From assembly GCF_007993815.1 (NCBI RefSeq), contig NZ_VJWE01000011.1, forward strand, positions 62,001 to 126,000: 64,000 nt of DNA, read 5' to 3'. This document shows positions 8,125 to 18,485 of the stretch, piece by piece; position 1 is the first letter of the stretch; the number at the start of each line of letters is the position of its first letter. The notes beneath the pieces are model-generated. The model was not told the origin of the DNA and made no database searches. It worked only from the letters and a program-made list of their open reading frames with translations. This stretch comes from Acidovorax delafieldii (lineage in GTDB: Bacteria; Pseudomonadota; Gammaproteobacteria; Burkholderiales; Burkholderiaceae_C). A program made the translations under genes and the position numbers.

Positions 8125-9132
8125 ATGACCAGCCATAGCCTTGTTCCCCAGCCACCTGCCCTGCGCCTGCCGGTGGCCCAGATGCGCAATGTGTTCCACC
8201 CGGGCGATGTCGAGCGCAAGCTCGCTCGCCTGCAGGAGTCCGGCAACCAGAGGGAATACGAAACCCTGCGCACCGTGTACGAGCGCATGCTGGAGCGCGG
8301 CCCGGAGCGTTTTCAGGTCAAGCCCTCGGGCATCCCCGACATGGCCACCCTGTACGAGCAGTTGCCCAACTTCACCGAGGTGCTGGACGACGTGAAGCGC
8401 CACGTGGCGCTGGCGCAGGACAGCAGCGATGGCCTGGAGGTCACACCCATGCTGCTGCTGGGACCACCCGGCATCGGCAAGACCCACTTCGCGCGCCACC
8501 TGGCCGAGATGCTGGGCACGGGCATGAACCTGCTGCCCATGAGTTCCATGACCGCAGGCTGGCTGCTGTCGGGCTCGTCGGCGCAGTGGAAGGGCGCGCG
8601 CCCTGGCAAGGTGTTCGAGGCGCTGGTGGAGGGCGAATATGCCAACCCGGTCATCGTGGTGGACGAGATCGACAAGGCCAGCAGCGATGCGCAGTACGAC
8701 CCGCTGGGTGCGCTGTACAGCTTGCTGGAGTACGACACCGCCCAGAGCTTTACCGATGAGTTTGCCGAGGTGGCCATCGACGCGAGCCAGGTCATCTGGA
8801 TTACCACTGCGAACGACACACGCGGCATTCCCGATCCCATCCTGAACCGCATGAACGTGTTCGAGGTGGAGGCGCCCACGCTGGAGCAGGCCCGCACCAT
8901 TGCGCGCAACCTGTACCAGGGCATCCGCGCGGGGCACGACTGGGGCCGCCTGCTGGACCCGGAGCCGACGGACGACGTCCTGGACCACCTGGCACAGATG
9001 CCCCCGCGCGAAATGCGGCGGGCGCTGATGACAGGTTTCGGCAATGCGCGGCTGGACCGCCGGTCCACGGTGGAGATCACCGACCTGCCGAAGGCCGCCA
9101 CGGGGCGCAGCCGGATTGGCTTTGTGCAGTAA
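8125..9132 (+). CDS. Stand-alone Lon-like AAA+ ATPase
   Basis: A 335-residue AAA+ protein. Walker A GPPGIGKT is at residues 113-120, Walker B VIVVDEID at 176-183 and sensor 1 near TTAND (about 228-232). The stretch DEIDKASSDAQYDPLGALYSLLEYD and the arginine-finger region IPDPILNRMNVFEV resemble the ATPase module of Lon protease. Neither Lon's N-terminal substrate domain nor its Ser-Lys protease domain is present. The first 85 residues and the C-terminal 60 residues show no known domain to my eye. An AGGAG sits six bases before the ATG at 8125. Its function is unknown; a chaperone-like or remodelling role is only inferred from the fold. Confidence 0.85.
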   Translation: MTSHSLVPQPPALRLPVAQMRNVFHPGDVERKLARLQESGNQREYETLRTVYERMLERGPERFQVKPSGIPDMATLYEQLPNFTEVLDDVKRHVALAQDSSDGLEVTPMLLLGPPGIGKTHFARHLAEMLGTGMNLLPMSSMTAGWLLSGSSAQWKGARPGKVFEALVEGEYANPVIVVDEIDKASSDAQYDPLGALYSLLEYDTAQSFTDEFAEVAIDASQVIWITTANDTRGIPDPILNRMNVFEVEAPTLEQARTIARNLYQGIRAGHDWGRLLDPEPTDDVLDHLAQMPPREMRRALMTGFGNARLDRRSTVEITDLPKAATGRSRIGFVQ

Positions 9133-9304
9133 ATAGCGCGACGCGGTCGCCCGCACGCGCCACCCTTCCCCCTGCCACACCATGCAGTGGCACGGGGCGT
9201 CAGGTGGCATGCGTCACAAGGCGCGCCAGCGGGCCCGTGTGCAGGGTGCCCAGATACACTTGGTGGCCCGGTGTACCGCTGTACGCCGGTTCCGCCTTCT
9301 TCCC

Positions 9305-10648
9305 ATGACCCTGTCCCAAAGCCTCTTCGTGATCGGGCTGCTGATTGCAGCCAGCGCCTTTTTCTCCATGGCCGAGATTTCGCTCGCGGCCGCCCGCCGC
9401 CTGCGCCTGCGCCAAATGGCCGATGAAGGCGACGCACGTGCGGACCGGGTGCTGCGCATGCAGGAGCAGCCGGGCGACTACTTCACGGTGGTGCAGGTAG
9501 GGCAGAACGCCGTGGCCATCCTGGGCGGTATCGTGGGCGAAGGTGCGCTGAGCCCGCATTTCAGTGAGCTGTTTGCGCTGTGGATGTCGGGGCCCACGGC
9601 CGAGCGGGCGGGGTTCCTGGCGTCTTTCCTCATCATCACCTCGCTGTTCATCCTGTTTGCCGATCTGTTCCCCAAACGCCTGGGCATGGCAGAGCCCGAG
9701 CGGCTGGTGGTGCGGCTGGCACAGCCCATGGCCTGGTGCATGACGCTGTTGCGGCCGCTGGTGTGGTTCTACAGCCGGGGGGCCGACGCGCTGTTCCGCC
9801 TGTTGGGGTTGTCATCGCTGCGCGATGACCGCATCACGTCAGACGATATCCTGGCCATGATGGAGGCAGGCGCGCGTGCCGGGGTGCTGGCGGCGCGCGA
9901 GCAGCAGGTCATCACCAACGTGTTTGAGTTGGACACGCGCACGGTGTCCAGCGCCATGTCGCCGCGCGACCGCATTGCATTTTTTCTGCGCGACGAGCCC
10001 GACTCGGTCATCCGCCTGCGCATCGCTGCCGAGCCGTTTTCGACCTACCCGGTGTGCGAAGGCGACATCGACCACGTGGTGGGCTATGTGGATGCCAAGG
10101 ATCTGTTCCAGCGTGTGCTGAACAACCAGCCGATTTCGCTGGCCGACGACAGCCTGGTGCGCAAGGTGCTGATCGTGCCCGACCGGCTGACCCTGTCGGA
10201 GGTGCTGGAGCAGTTCCGCCAAGTCCACGAGGACTTTGCCGTGATCGTGAACGAGTACAGCCTGGTGGTCGGTGTGGTCACGCTCAACGATGTCATGAGC
10301 ACCGTAATGGGTGACCTGGTGGGCCCGGCGGACGAAGAGCAGATCGTGCGACGGGATGAGAACTCCTGGCTCATCGATGGAGTCACCCCCATTGAGGATG
10401 TGCTGCACGCCCTGTCGCTGGACGAGCTGCCGCACACCGGCGAGTACGAAACCCTGGCGGGCTTCCTGATGGTGATGCTGCGCCGCGTGCCACGCCGTAC
10501 TGACAGCGTGAGCTGGGGCGGCTACAAGTTTGAGGTGCTGGACGTGGACAGCTACCGCATCGATCAGGTCATGGTCTCCAGGCTGGGCGGAGCCCCTGGT
10601 GCATCGGCCCCGAGCCCGTCAGCACCGACGGGAACCGCCGTGGAGTGA
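9305..10648 (+). CDS. CNNM/CorC-type membrane protein with CBS domains
   Basis: A 447-residue protein of the UPF0053 (hemolysin-like) group. It has an N-terminal DUF21/CNNM membrane domain (about residues 1-190, several hydrophobic segments including SLFVIGLLIAASAFFSMAEI), a CBS pair (about 210-340, VMSPRDRIAF-like and DFAVIVNEYSLVVGVVTLND segments) and a C-terminal CorC/HlyC domain. Relatives act in Mg2+/Co2+ export or homeostasis, and that is the likely role. The ATG at 9305 is preferred because the preceding 41 codons open to 9182 lack family features. Confidence 0.9.
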   Translation: MTLSQSLFVIGLLIAASAFFSMAEISLAAARRLRLRQMADEGDARADRVLRMQEQPGDYFTVVQVGQNAVAILGGIVGEGALSPHFSELFALWMSGPTAERAGFLASFLIITSLFILFADLFPKRLGMAEPERLVVRLAQPMAWCMTLLRPLVWFYSRGADALFRLLGLSSLRDDRITSDDILAMMEAGARAGVLAAREQQVITNVFELDTRTVSSAMSPRDRIAFFLRDEPDSVIRLRIAAEPFSTYPVCEGDIDHVVGYVDAKDLFQRVLNNQPISLADDSLVRKVLIVPDRLTLSEVLEQFRQVHEDFAVIVNEYSLVVGVVTLNDVMSTVMGDLVGPADEEQIVRRDENSWLIDGVTPIEDVLHALSLDELPHTGEYETLAGFLMVMLRRVPRRTDSVSWGGYKFEVLDVDSYRIDQVMVSRLGGAPGASAPSPSAPTGTAVE

Positions 10649-10685
10649 CCAAGGCGCGGCCCGTGTCACCGCCGCGCTGATCGCT

Positions 10686-11393
10686 CTACGCGGCCGGCGA
10701 CTGTGGCCGATCGGCAAACAGCCACTTGCGCTGCGCTCCAAAGACCGCATCCGGGTAAGGCGACCGGCCGCGGCTGCCGTTGTAGCGGCCAAGCGCCATG
10801 AACAAATCGCCCTGCTCACGATCGATGTAGTGACGCAGGATGACGCAGCCAAAACGCAGGTTGGTCTGCATGTGAAACAGCTTACCCGGGTCGCCATCGC
10901 CAATCACGCGCGTCCAGAAAGGCATGACCTGCATATAGCCCCGCGCTCCAACGCTGGACACAGCAAATTTGCGGAACCCACTTTCCACCTGGATCAGCCC
11001 CAGGACCAAGGACACATCGAGCCCGGCGCGCTTGGATTCGTACCAGACCGTCTGCAGGAAGTCGCGGCGTACTTCCAGGTCCGGTTTGCGCGGGCGCAGG
11101 CGATCACTCTGCGTGCCCAGCCACCGCAGGTAGTGCAGGCGCGCTTCGGTGGTAAAAAACTCCGGCTCGGGCGGCGCTTGGTTGGCAATGGCAGAGCTGA
11201 GTGCGGTGCGCACCGAGTCCATCAGAGGCTCCTCCAGCTGCCCGCCAGCGTGCGCCACCTGCGGAGCGCCCAGCCAGGCGGCGGGCGCTGCCAGCGAAGC
11301 CAGCGACACCAGGCAGCCGCGCCGCGACAGCCCCGCAGGGCTGCCCGAGGCCGCGGCCGATGGAGCGATGGAGGAGGCGCCGCTCATGCTCAT
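10686..11393 (-). CDS. Lytic transglycosylase, Slt type
   Basis: Exported peptidoglycan-cleaving enzyme of 235 residues. The catalytic glutamate is E137 in [12 protein letters not shown], followed by the [15 protein letters not shown] motif and the late [12 protein letters not shown] segment, all typical of the Slt70-like goose-lysozyme fold. The N-terminus has [21 protein letters not shown]: a twin-arginine-like pair at residues 24-25 and a hydrophobic stretch ending in an AHA cleavage site, so Tat or Sec export is likely. The ATG overlaps the proS stop by four bases, so the two genes are translationally coupled. Confidence 0.92.
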   Translation of the reverse strand: MSMSGASSIAPSAAASGSPAGLSRRGCLVSLASLAAPAAWLGAPQVAHAGGQLEEPLMDSVRTALSSAIANQAPPEPEFFTTEARLHYLRWLGTQSDRLRPRKPDLEVRRDFLQTVWYESKRAGLDVSLVLGLIQVESGFRKFAVSSVGARGYMQVMPFWTRVIGDGDPGKLFHMQTNLRFGCVILRHYIDREQGDLFMALGRYNGSRGRSPYPDAVFGAQRKWLFADRPQSPAA

Positions 11394-13132
11394 ACGGCCA
11401 TGCGGCCCTTCACATGGGCCAGGATGTCGGCCACGGCCACCTTGGTGGCGGCGGTGTCACGGCGGTGCTGGTACTCGACAACGCCCTCTTTCAAGCTCTT
11501 GTCGCCAATCGTCACGCGGTGTGGCACGCCGATCAGTTCCCAGTCGGCAAACATCGCTCCGGGGCGCTCGCCACGGTCGTCCAGGATCACGTCCACGCCC
11601 GCGGCCAGCAGGTCGGCATACAGTTGCTCGGCCGTGGCCTTGACGGCCTCGCTGCGGTCCATGCCCACGGGGCAGACCACCACGGTGAACGGCGCAATCG
11701 CGTCCGGCCAGATGATGCCGCGCTCGTCGTGGTTTTGTTCAATGGCGGCAGCGGGCAGGCGCGTCACGCCAATGCCGTAGCAACCCATTTCGAAGAACGC
11801 AGGCTTGCCGTCGTCGCCCAGGAAGGTCGCGTTCATGCCCTTGCTGTACTTGGTGCCCAGGTAGAACACATGGCCCACTTCGATACCGCGCTCGATCGCC
11901 AGCTCGCCCTTGCCGTCGGGGGAGCGGTCGCCCGCCACCACGTTGCGCAGGTCGGCCACCATGTCGGGCTCCGGCAGGTCGCGGCTCCAGTTGACGCCGG
12001 TGATGTGAAAGTCCACTTCGTTGGCGCCGCAGATCCAGTCGGCCATCACAGCGACTTCGCGGTCTGCCACGATCTTCAAAGGCTTCTTCAGGCCGATGGG
12101 ACCCAGGTAACCCGGCTTGCAGCCAAAGTGGTCCTCAATTTCGCCCAGCGTCGCGAAGCGGAAGCCCGCCAGTCCGGGCACCTTGCCAACCTTGATCTCG
12201 TTCATATCGTGGTCGCCGCGCAGCAGCAGCAGCCACACCTGGGTCTTGACGATCTCACCCGCTTCGTTGGTTTCGTCCGTGGCCAGCACCAGTGACTTGA
12301 CCGTGGTGTTCAGCGGAACACCCAGCAGTTCTGCCACATCGGCACAGGTGCTCTTGCCTGGGGTGGCTGTTTTGGTCAGGGCCTGCGTGGCTGCGCCGCG
12401 TGGTCCGGCGGGGGCCAGCGCTTCGGCCTTTTCCATGTTGGCGGCGTAGTCGCTCTGCGGACAGTAGACGATAGCGTCTTCACCTGTTGCAGCAATCACC
12501 TGGAATTCTTCCGACAGATCCCCCCCGATGGCGCCGCTGTCAGCGGCCACGGCACGATAGGTCAAGCCGAAGCGATCGAAAATCCGCCGGTAGGCTGCGG
12601 CCATCACCTGGTAGCTGGCCTTGGCGGCCACTTGGTCGCGGTCAAAGCTATAAGCATCCTTCATGATGAACTCACGTCCGCGCATGAGGCCAAAGCGGGG
12701 GCGGCGCTCGTCGCGGAACTTGGTCTGGATCTGGTAGAAGTTCTTCGGCAGCTGCTTGTAACTCTTGAGCTCTTGACGGGCGATGTCAGTGATCACTTCT
12801 TCGCTGGTCGGCTGCACCACGAAGTCGCGACCATGGCGATCCTGGATGCGCAGCAGCTCGGGGCCCATTTTCTCAAAGCGCCCGGTTTCCTGCCAGAGCT
12901 CAGCGGGCTGCACCACGGGCATGGACAGCTCGACAGCACCCGCGCGGTTCATCTCTTCACGCACGATGGCTTCCACCTTGCGGATCACGCGCAGGCCCAG
13001 AGGCATGTAGTTATAGATGCCAGCGCCCAGCTTCTTGATCAGCCCGGCCCGCGTCATGAGTTTGTGGCTGACCACTTCGGCGTCCGCCGGAGCTTCCTTG
13101 AGGGTGGAAATGAAGAATTGGGAGGCTTTCAT
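11390..13132 (-). CDS. proS: Prolyl-tRNA synthetase
   Basis: Charges tRNA(Pro) with proline in the cytoplasm. 580 residues, matching the bacterial-type ProRS with the editing (INS) domain between motifs 2 and 3. Visible features are the class II motif 1 region ([24 protein letters not shown]), motif 2 ([28 protein letters not shown]), motif 3 ([10 protein letters not shown]) and the C-terminal anticodon-binding domain. It is divergent from rppH, with about 93 bases between the two start codons, and coupled to the transglycosylase downstream. Confidence 0.98.
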   Translation of the reverse strand: MKASQFFISTLKEAPADAEVVSHKLMTRAGLIKKLGAGIYNYMPLGLRVIRKVEAIVREEMNRAGAVELSMPVVQPAELWQETGRFEKMGPELLRIQDRHGRDFVVQPTSEEVITDIARQELKSYKQLPKNFYQIQTKFRDERRPRFGLMRGREFIMKDAYSFDRDQVAAKASYQVMAAAYRRIFDRFGLTYRAVAADSGAIGGDLSEEFQVIAATGEDAIVYCPQSDYAANMEKAEALAPAGPRGAATQALTKTATPGKSTCADVAELLGVPLNTTVKSLVLATDETNEAGEIVKTQVWLLLLRGDHDMNEIKVGKVPGLAGFRFATLGEIEDHFGCKPGYLGPIGLKKPLKIVADREVAVMADWICGANEVDFHITGVNWSRDLPEPDMVADLRNVVAGDRSPDGKGELAIERGIEVGHVFYLGTKYSKGMNATFLGDDGKPAFFEMGCYGIGVTRLPAAAIEQNHDERGIIWPDAIAPFTVVVCPVGMDRSEAVKATAEQLYADLLAAGVDVILDDRGERPGAMFADWELIGVPHRVTIGDKSLKEGVVEYQHRRDTAATKVAVADILAHVKGRMAV

Positions 13133-13167
13133 CGGGAATCGATTGCAGGCAGAACGGGGCCGTCCAC

Positions 13168-13195
13168 TTGCTGCGCGCTAGGCGCCGTGCATAAT
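13168..13195 (+). promoter_or_regulatory. Candidate sigma-70 promoter for rppH
   Basis: TTGCTG (13168-13173), a 16-bp spacer and CATAAT (13190-13195). The -10 box matches five of six consensus bases; the -35 box is weak. The predicted start is about 20 bases before the rppH ATG. Confidence 0.45.
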
Positions 13196-13225
13196 GGACA
13201 CAGTTTAAAAATTTGGGGTTTGATT

Positions 13226-13903
13226 ATGCTTGACCGGGACGGCTTTCGGCCGAACGTCGGCATCATCCTGCTCAACCAGAAAAACCAGGTGTTTTGGGGC
13301 AAGCGCATACGCACCCACAGCTGGCAGTTCCCGCAGGGTGGCATTGACCGGGGCGAGACCCCCGAGCAAGCCATGTTCCGTGAGCTGCATGAGGAGGTGG
13401 GATTATTGCCCAACCACGTTCGCGTGGTGGCCCGCACCCGGGACTGGTTGCGCTATGAGGTGCCTGACCGGTACATCCGCCGCGATGCGCGCGGCCACTA
13501 CAAGGGCCAGAAGCAGATTTGGTACCTGTTGCAATTGATGGGGCACGACTGGGATCTGAACCTGCGTGCGACCAATCACCCGGAGTTTGACGCTTGGCGG
13601 TGGAACGACTACTGGGTTCCGCTGGATGTGGTGGTCGAGTTCAAACGCGGTGTTTATGAGATGGCGCTCACCGAACTGGCCCGCTATCTGCCGCGACACG
13701 AGCAGCGCAACCGCTATTTGCGCAGCGGTTTACGCACCCGCGAGGGCGAACATGCGGGCGTCGCCAACATGTTCCGCACGGGCTCCATGCTGGTCAACCC
13801 TGGCATGGAGCTCCCTCCAGGCGCCAGTTTTGATCCCGATCCTCAAAACAGCATGCCGGGAGAACTCGACGGCATGCCATCGGTATCAGACACACCGCGC
13901 TGA
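13226..13903 (+). CDS. rppH: RNA pyrophosphohydrolase (Nudix)
   Basis: Removes pyrophosphate from 5'-triphosphorylated mRNA and so starts decay by RNase E. 225 residues, with the Nudix box at residues 38-60 ([23 protein letters not shown]). The N-terminal [10 protein letters not shown] and the [17 protein letters not shown] segment are typical of RppH. The C-terminus is about 50 residues longer than the E. coli protein and is low in complexity, as in other Burkholderiales. The ATG at 13226 is chosen because the long upstream extension to 12632 merely runs antisense to proS. It ends before a bidirectional terminator. Confidence 0.95.
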   Translation: MLDRDGFRPNVGIILLNQKNQVFWGKRIRTHSWQFPQGGIDRGETPEQAMFRELHEEVGLLPNHVRVVARTRDWLRYEVPDRYIRRDARGHYKGQKQIWYLLQLMGHDWDLNLRATNHPEFDAWRWNDYWVPLDVVVEFKRGVYEMALTELARYLPRHEQRNRYLRSGLRTREGEHAGVANMFRTGSMLVNPGMELPPGASFDPDPQNSMPGELDGMPSVSDTPR

Positions 13904-13921
13904 CCCTGGCATCGCACCATG

Positions 13922-13953
13922 AAAAAACGCCTGCAGATGCAGGCGTTTTTTTT
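13922..13953. terminator. Bidirectional terminator between rppH and proB
   Basis: Perfect hairpin with arms AAAAAACGCCTGCA and TGCAGGCGTTTTTT around GA. The A-run and T-run flanks let it work in both directions for the convergent rppH (plus) and proB (minus) genes. Confidence 0.92.
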
Positions 13954-14010
13954 TGATGGGCGAATCCGCTCAGTCCTGAATCGACAAGGATTGATGCGCG
14001 CAGCCAGTCC

Positions 14011-15153
14011 CTATGCGCCCTGCGCCAACACGAGATTGTCGCGGTGCACCATTTCCGGCTCTGCCACGTAGCCCAGCAGTTTCTCAAACTCCGTCGACGG
14101 CTTGCGGCACAGAAGGCGGGCTTCCGCCGCTGCATAGTTGGCCAAGCCGCGTGCAATCTCTGCCCCAGACCCGTCGCGCACGGCAATCACGTCGCCGCGC
14201 GAAAAGTCCCCCTCCACTGCCGTCATGCCGATGGGCAGCAGGCTTTTGCCTTCGTCGCGCACCTTGGCAGCAGCCCCAGCGTCCACCACCACAGACCCAC
14301 GCAGTTGCAAATGGTCCGCCATCCACTGCTTGCGGGCCTGCTTTTTCTGTGTCTGGGCAACCAGCAAAGTACCCAACGCCTCACCACTCACCAAACGGAC
14401 CAATACGTCGGATTCGCGTCCCCAGGCAATCACGGTCGATGCGCCAGAGCCTGCAGCGCGCTTGGCCGCCAGAATCTTGGTGATCATGCCGCCTTTGCCA
14501 ATGCTGGAGCCTGCACCGCCCGCCATCGCTTCCAGAGCAACATCACCCGCTTTGGCCTCATGCACAAACTGCGCAGACGGATCACGGCGTGGGTCGGCGG
14601 TGTAGAGCCCCTTCTGGTCTGTGAGGATGATCAGGGCGTCCGCTTCCACAAGGTTGGCCACCAGCGCACCCAGCGTGTCGTTGTCGCCAAACTTGATCTC
14701 GTCATTGACCACCGTGTCGTTTTCGTTGATCACCGGCACCACACCCAAACGCAGCAGCGTGAGCAAGGTGGAGCGCGCATTGAGATAGCGCTCGCGGTCC
14801 GCCAGATCGGCATGGGTAAGCAATACCTGCGCGCTGCCCATCCCCTGCTCGCGCAGCTTGGTTTCGTACATTTGCGCCAATCCCATCTGCCCCACCGCTG
14901 CAGCAGCCTGCAACTCGTGGATCTCCTGGGGTCTTGTGGTCCAGCCCAGGCGCTTCATGCCTTCGGCAATGGCACCGCTGGACACCATCACCACCTCGCG
15001 TGGGGCACCCCCAACACCGCGCACCAGCGCGGCCAGTTGGCGACTCCACTCACCGATGGCGGTTTCATCCAGTCCACGCCCTTCGTTGGTCACAAGGCTG
15101 GAGCCCACCTTCACCACGATGCGGCGGGCATCTCTCAATACGCTGGAAACCAT
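14011..15153 (-). CDS. proB: Glutamate 5-kinase
   Basis: Phosphorylates glutamate to glutamate-5-phosphate, the first and proline-inhibited step of proline synthesis. 380 residues. The amino-acid-kinase domain opens with [18 protein letters not shown] and holds [23 protein letters not shown] (substrate and nucleotide loops). A PUA domain follows at about 290-370 ([24 protein letters not shown]). It is the last gene of the rplU-rpmA-obgE-proB series. No proA is in the window. Confidence 0.97.
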   Translation of the reverse strand: MVSSVLRDARRIVVKVGSSLVTNEGRGLDETAIGEWSRQLAALVRGVGGAPREVVMVSSGAIAEGMKRLGWTTRPQEIHELQAAAAVGQMGLAQMYETKLREQGMGSAQVLLTHADLADRERYLNARSTLLTLLRLGVVPVINENDTVVNDEIKFGDNDTLGALVANLVEADALIILTDQKGLYTADPRRDPSAQFVHEAKAGDVALEAMAGGAGSSIGKGGMITKILAAKRAAGSGASTVIAWGRESDVLVRLVSGEALGTLLVAQTQKKQARKQWMADHLQLRGSVVVDAGAAAKVRDEGKSLLPIGMTAVEGDFSRGDVIAVRDGSGAEIARGLANYAAAEARLLCRKPSTEFEKLLGYVAEPEMVHRDNLVLAQGA

Positions 15154-15171
15154 TTTGATGTCTTTGATGCC

Positions 15172-15220
15172 GATAGCGCTACTGCTTCATGCCTGAGTAG
15201 CTATTAAAAATGTAGCAATT
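15172..15220. repeat. Dispersed AGCTATCAAA repeat, copy 4
   Basis: Lies between obgE and proB. It reads GATAGCGCTACTGCTTCATGCC then TGAGTAGCTATTAAAAATGTAG, in the same orientation as copies 2 and 3. Confidence 0.6.
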
Positions 15221-15243
15221 CCTATCCTCTGAGCGCCGACGCG

Positions 15244-16326
<1,083 letters not shown>

Positions 16327-16438
16327 TTACAAAAGAGGCCGTACTGTCGGCTGCTGGCCAATTGTGGCGGAACAGCAGGGGCCATTCCAGGCACCACAGG
16401 CCAAAGGCGCACCAGCGACGCGTGCAGACCAAACAACA

Positions 16439-16460
16439 AAGCCCCGGCAAAGCGGGGCTT
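16439..16460 (-). terminator. Hairpin between rpmA and obgE
   Basis: AAGCCCCG and CGGGGCTT around a six-base loop. On the minus strand it is followed by TGTTGTTTG, a weak U-rich tail. It lies downstream of rpmA, where partial termination would lower obgE and proB expression relative to the ribosomal proteins. Confidence 0.6.
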
Positions 16461-16484
16461 CGATGGTTGCCGGAGGAGCGATCC

Positions 16485-16742
16485 TCAGGCGGGAGTCACA
16501 TTGACCGTGGACTTGGACAATGCACCCTTGGTACCGAACGACACGTGGCCGTCCACCAGGGCAAACAAGGTGTGATCCTTGCCAACGCCGACATTGGTGC
16601 CGGGGTGGAAACGTGTGCCACGCTGGCGCACGATGATCGAACCAGCGCTGATCAGTTCACCACCGAAGGCCTTGACACCCAGCATTTTTGGCTTGGAGTC
16701 ACGCCCGTTTCGCGTAGAGCCGCCGCCTTTTTTCTGTGCCAT
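16485..16742 (-). CDS. rpmA: 50S ribosomal protein L27
   Basis: Ribosomal protein whose N-terminus reaches the peptidyl-transferase centre. 85 residues, normal length. It begins [20 protein letters not shown] and continues with the conserved [23 protein letters not shown]. It needs no processed N-terminal extension, unlike the Firmicute forms. It is 15 bases after rplU, with a GGAG ribosome binding site. Confidence 0.98.
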   Translation of the reverse strand: MAQKKGGGSTRNGRDSKPKMLGVKAFGGELISAGSIIVRQRGTRFHPGTNVGVGKDHTLFALVDGHVSFGTKGALSKSTVNVTPA

Positions 16743-16757
16743 GACTAGCTCCTTCGA

Positions 16758-17069
16758 TTAAGCAGCAATCGCACCGATTTGCAGCTCAGTGAACTGCTGG
16801 CGATGGCCTTGGCGTTTTTGATAGTGCTTGCGACGGCGCATCTTGAAGATGTGCACTTTGTCGTGCTTGCCGTGGGCCACGACAGTGGCTTTCACGGTTG
16901 CGCCGGACACCAGGGGCGTACCAACCTTCAGTTCAGCGCCGTTGCCGACAGCCAGAACCTGGTCGATCACAATTTCCTGGCCTACGTCCGCAGCAATCTG
17001 TTCTACTTTAATTTTTTCGCCGGAAGCAACGCGATACTGCTTGCCGCCGGTTTTTATGACCGCGTACAT
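16758..17069 (-). CDS. rplU: 50S ribosomal protein L21
   Basis: Large-subunit ribosomal protein of 103 residues. It has the conserved start [14 protein letters not shown] and the C-terminal [23 protein letters not shown] motif. It is the first gene of the rplU-rpmA-obgE-proB series. An AGAGG ribosome binding site lies just before the ATG at 17069, and a promoter-like sequence is about 50 bases upstream. Confidence 0.98.
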   Translation of the reverse strand: MYAVIKTGGKQYRVASGEKIKVEQIAADVGQEIVIDQVLAVGNGAELKVGTPLVSGATVKATVVAHGKHDKVHIFKMRRRKHYQKRQGHRQQFTELQIGAIAA

Positions 17070-17118
17070 GTTGACCTCTTGATATGAGTTCTGCAGACGA
17101 ATTTCCGCAGAGCCCGCG

Positions 17119-17147
17119 AGTATAGCGCATCTGGCATCACCTCGCCA
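17119..17147 (-). promoter_or_regulatory. Candidate sigma-70 promoter for rplU
   Basis: On the minus strand TGGCGA (17147-17142), a 17-bp spacer and TATACT (17124-17119). The -10 box is one mismatch from TATAAT. It lies about 50 bases before the rplU ATG. Confidence 0.55.
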
Positions 17148-17219
17148 GCCTCACGCGCATCAGTCAATTCGGCGTGACCAACACGCCACCGCACTCGTCA
17201 GGCATGTAGCGGGCCTTCC

Positions 17220-17225
17220 TATAAT
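17220..17225 (+). promoter_or_regulatory. Candidate -10 box for ispB
   Basis: A perfect TATAAT 13 bases before the GTG start of ispB, with no good -35 box. It implies a very short leader if it is used. Confidence 0.4.
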
Positions 17226-17238
17226 TCGGGCACTTTCT

Positions 17239-18234
17239 GTGACCACCATCTTGACTGACCATACCGCCCCTGCAGCTTCCCCCCTCACGCTCGTTGCACA
17301 AGACATGCACGAGGTCGACAAGGTCATCGGTCAGCGCCTGACATCGAGCGTCCCCTTGGTGGCCCAGATCTCGCAATACATCATTGCAGCTGGCGGCAAG
17401 CGGCTGCGCCCCGCTCTGCTGCTGATGGTGTGCGGAGCCTTGGGCTACCGTGGCACACATCGGCACAGCCTGGCGGCAGTGGTCGAGCTGATTCACACCG
17501 CAACACTGCTGCATGACGATGTGGTGGATGCATCCACCCTGCGCCGTGGCCGCCCCACAGCCAACGAAACCTTTGGCAACCCTGCCAGCGTTCTCGTGGG
17601 CGACTTTCTGCACACTCGGTCATTCCAGATGATGGTCGAGGCTGGAAGCATGCGCATCATGGAAATCCTCTCCGAGGCCACGAACGTGATTGCAGAAGGC
17701 GAAGTGCTCCAGCTGATGAACATGCACGACGCCTCACTGGATGAAGCGGGCTATCTGCGTGTTATCCGCTCCAAAACAGCCAAACTTTTTGAAGCCAGCG
17801 CCCGCCTCGGCGCCATACTGGCCAACAGCTCCCCTGATGTGGAAGAGGCATGTGCAACTTATGGACAGGCACTGGGTACCGCATTCCAGATCATTGACGA
17901 TGTGCTGGACTACGACGGCGACACCGCAGAGATGGGCAAAAATCTGGGTGACGACTTGAGAGAAGGCAAATCCACCCTCCCCCTGATCGCCGCCATGGAA
18001 CGAGGCACCCCCAGCCAGGCGGAAATCGTCCGCCAAGCCATCGAAAAAGGTTCGACCGAACGATTAGAAGAAGTCGTGGGCATCGTCCGCTCGACAGGCG
18101 CCCTGGACGTTACCCGCGCCGCAGCCTTCGCTGAAGCGCACCGCGCCATGGCTGCCGCCCGACGATTACCCGCAAATGCCTACTCGGAGGGTTTGCTAGA
18201 ATTGGCAGCCCAATTGCTGGGGCGGCGAAATTGA
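17239..18234 (+). CDS. ispB: Octaprenyl diphosphate synthase
   Basis: Makes the long isoprenoid tail of ubiquinone from farnesyl and isopentenyl diphosphates. 331 residues. The two aspartate-rich Mg2+ sites are DDVVD at residues 93-97 and DDVLD at 220-224, and GGKRLRPALLLM is the conserved first region. Chain length is not certain; octaprenyl (UQ-8) is the usual product in this order. Its start is GTG at 17239, divergent from rplU, as in most betaproteobacteria and E. coli. Confidence 0.95.
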   Translation: MTTILTDHTAPAASPLTLVAQDMHEVDKVIGQRLTSSVPLVAQISQYIIAAGGKRLRPALLLMVCGALGYRGTHRHSLAAVVELIHTATLLHDDVVDASTLRRGRPTANETFGNPASVLVGDFLHTRSFQMMVEAGSMRIMEILSEATNVIAEGEVLQLMNMHDASLDEAGYLRVIRSKTAKLFEASARLGAILANSSPDVEEACATYGQALGTAFQIIDDVLDYDGDTAEMGKNLGDDLREGKSTLPLIAAMERGTPSQAEIVRQAIEKGSTERLEEVVGIVRSTGALDVTRAAAFAEAHRAMAAARRLPANAYSEGLLELAAQLLGRRN

Positions 18235-18273
18235 AAGAGGCACTAGATCATTCGCGAGTGCTTTTACAAGCTG

Positions 18274-18350
18274 CGGGGTGTAGCTTAGCCTGGTAGAGCG
18301 CTACGTTCGGGACGTAGAGGCCGGAGGTTCGAATCCTCTCACCCCGACCA
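18274..18350 (+). tRNA. tRNA-Pro (anticodon CGG)
   Basis: A 77-base cloverleaf with encoded CCA. The acceptor arm CGGGGTG pairs with CACCCCG. The anticodon stem CTACG/CGTAG encloses loop TTCGGGA with CGG, which reads CCG. The T arm GGAGG-TTCGAAT-CCTCT is regular with one G-U pair. Confidence 0.97.
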
Positions 18351-18485
18351 TATATCGCAGTATGGTCACCTACCAAAATCCCACCCGTTTGTGGCGCCGT
18401 TGCCAATATGCGCCGCTGTACAGCCCATGGTTGATCGGTGATGATAGGATGGTTTCTTTTCCACACCTAACACATTCTCGGTTAC

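Noticed and set aside
12632-13225. N-terminal extension of rppH by about 200 codons
   Set aside because: The extension is antisense to proS, and the ATG at 13226 gives the normal RppH N-terminus.
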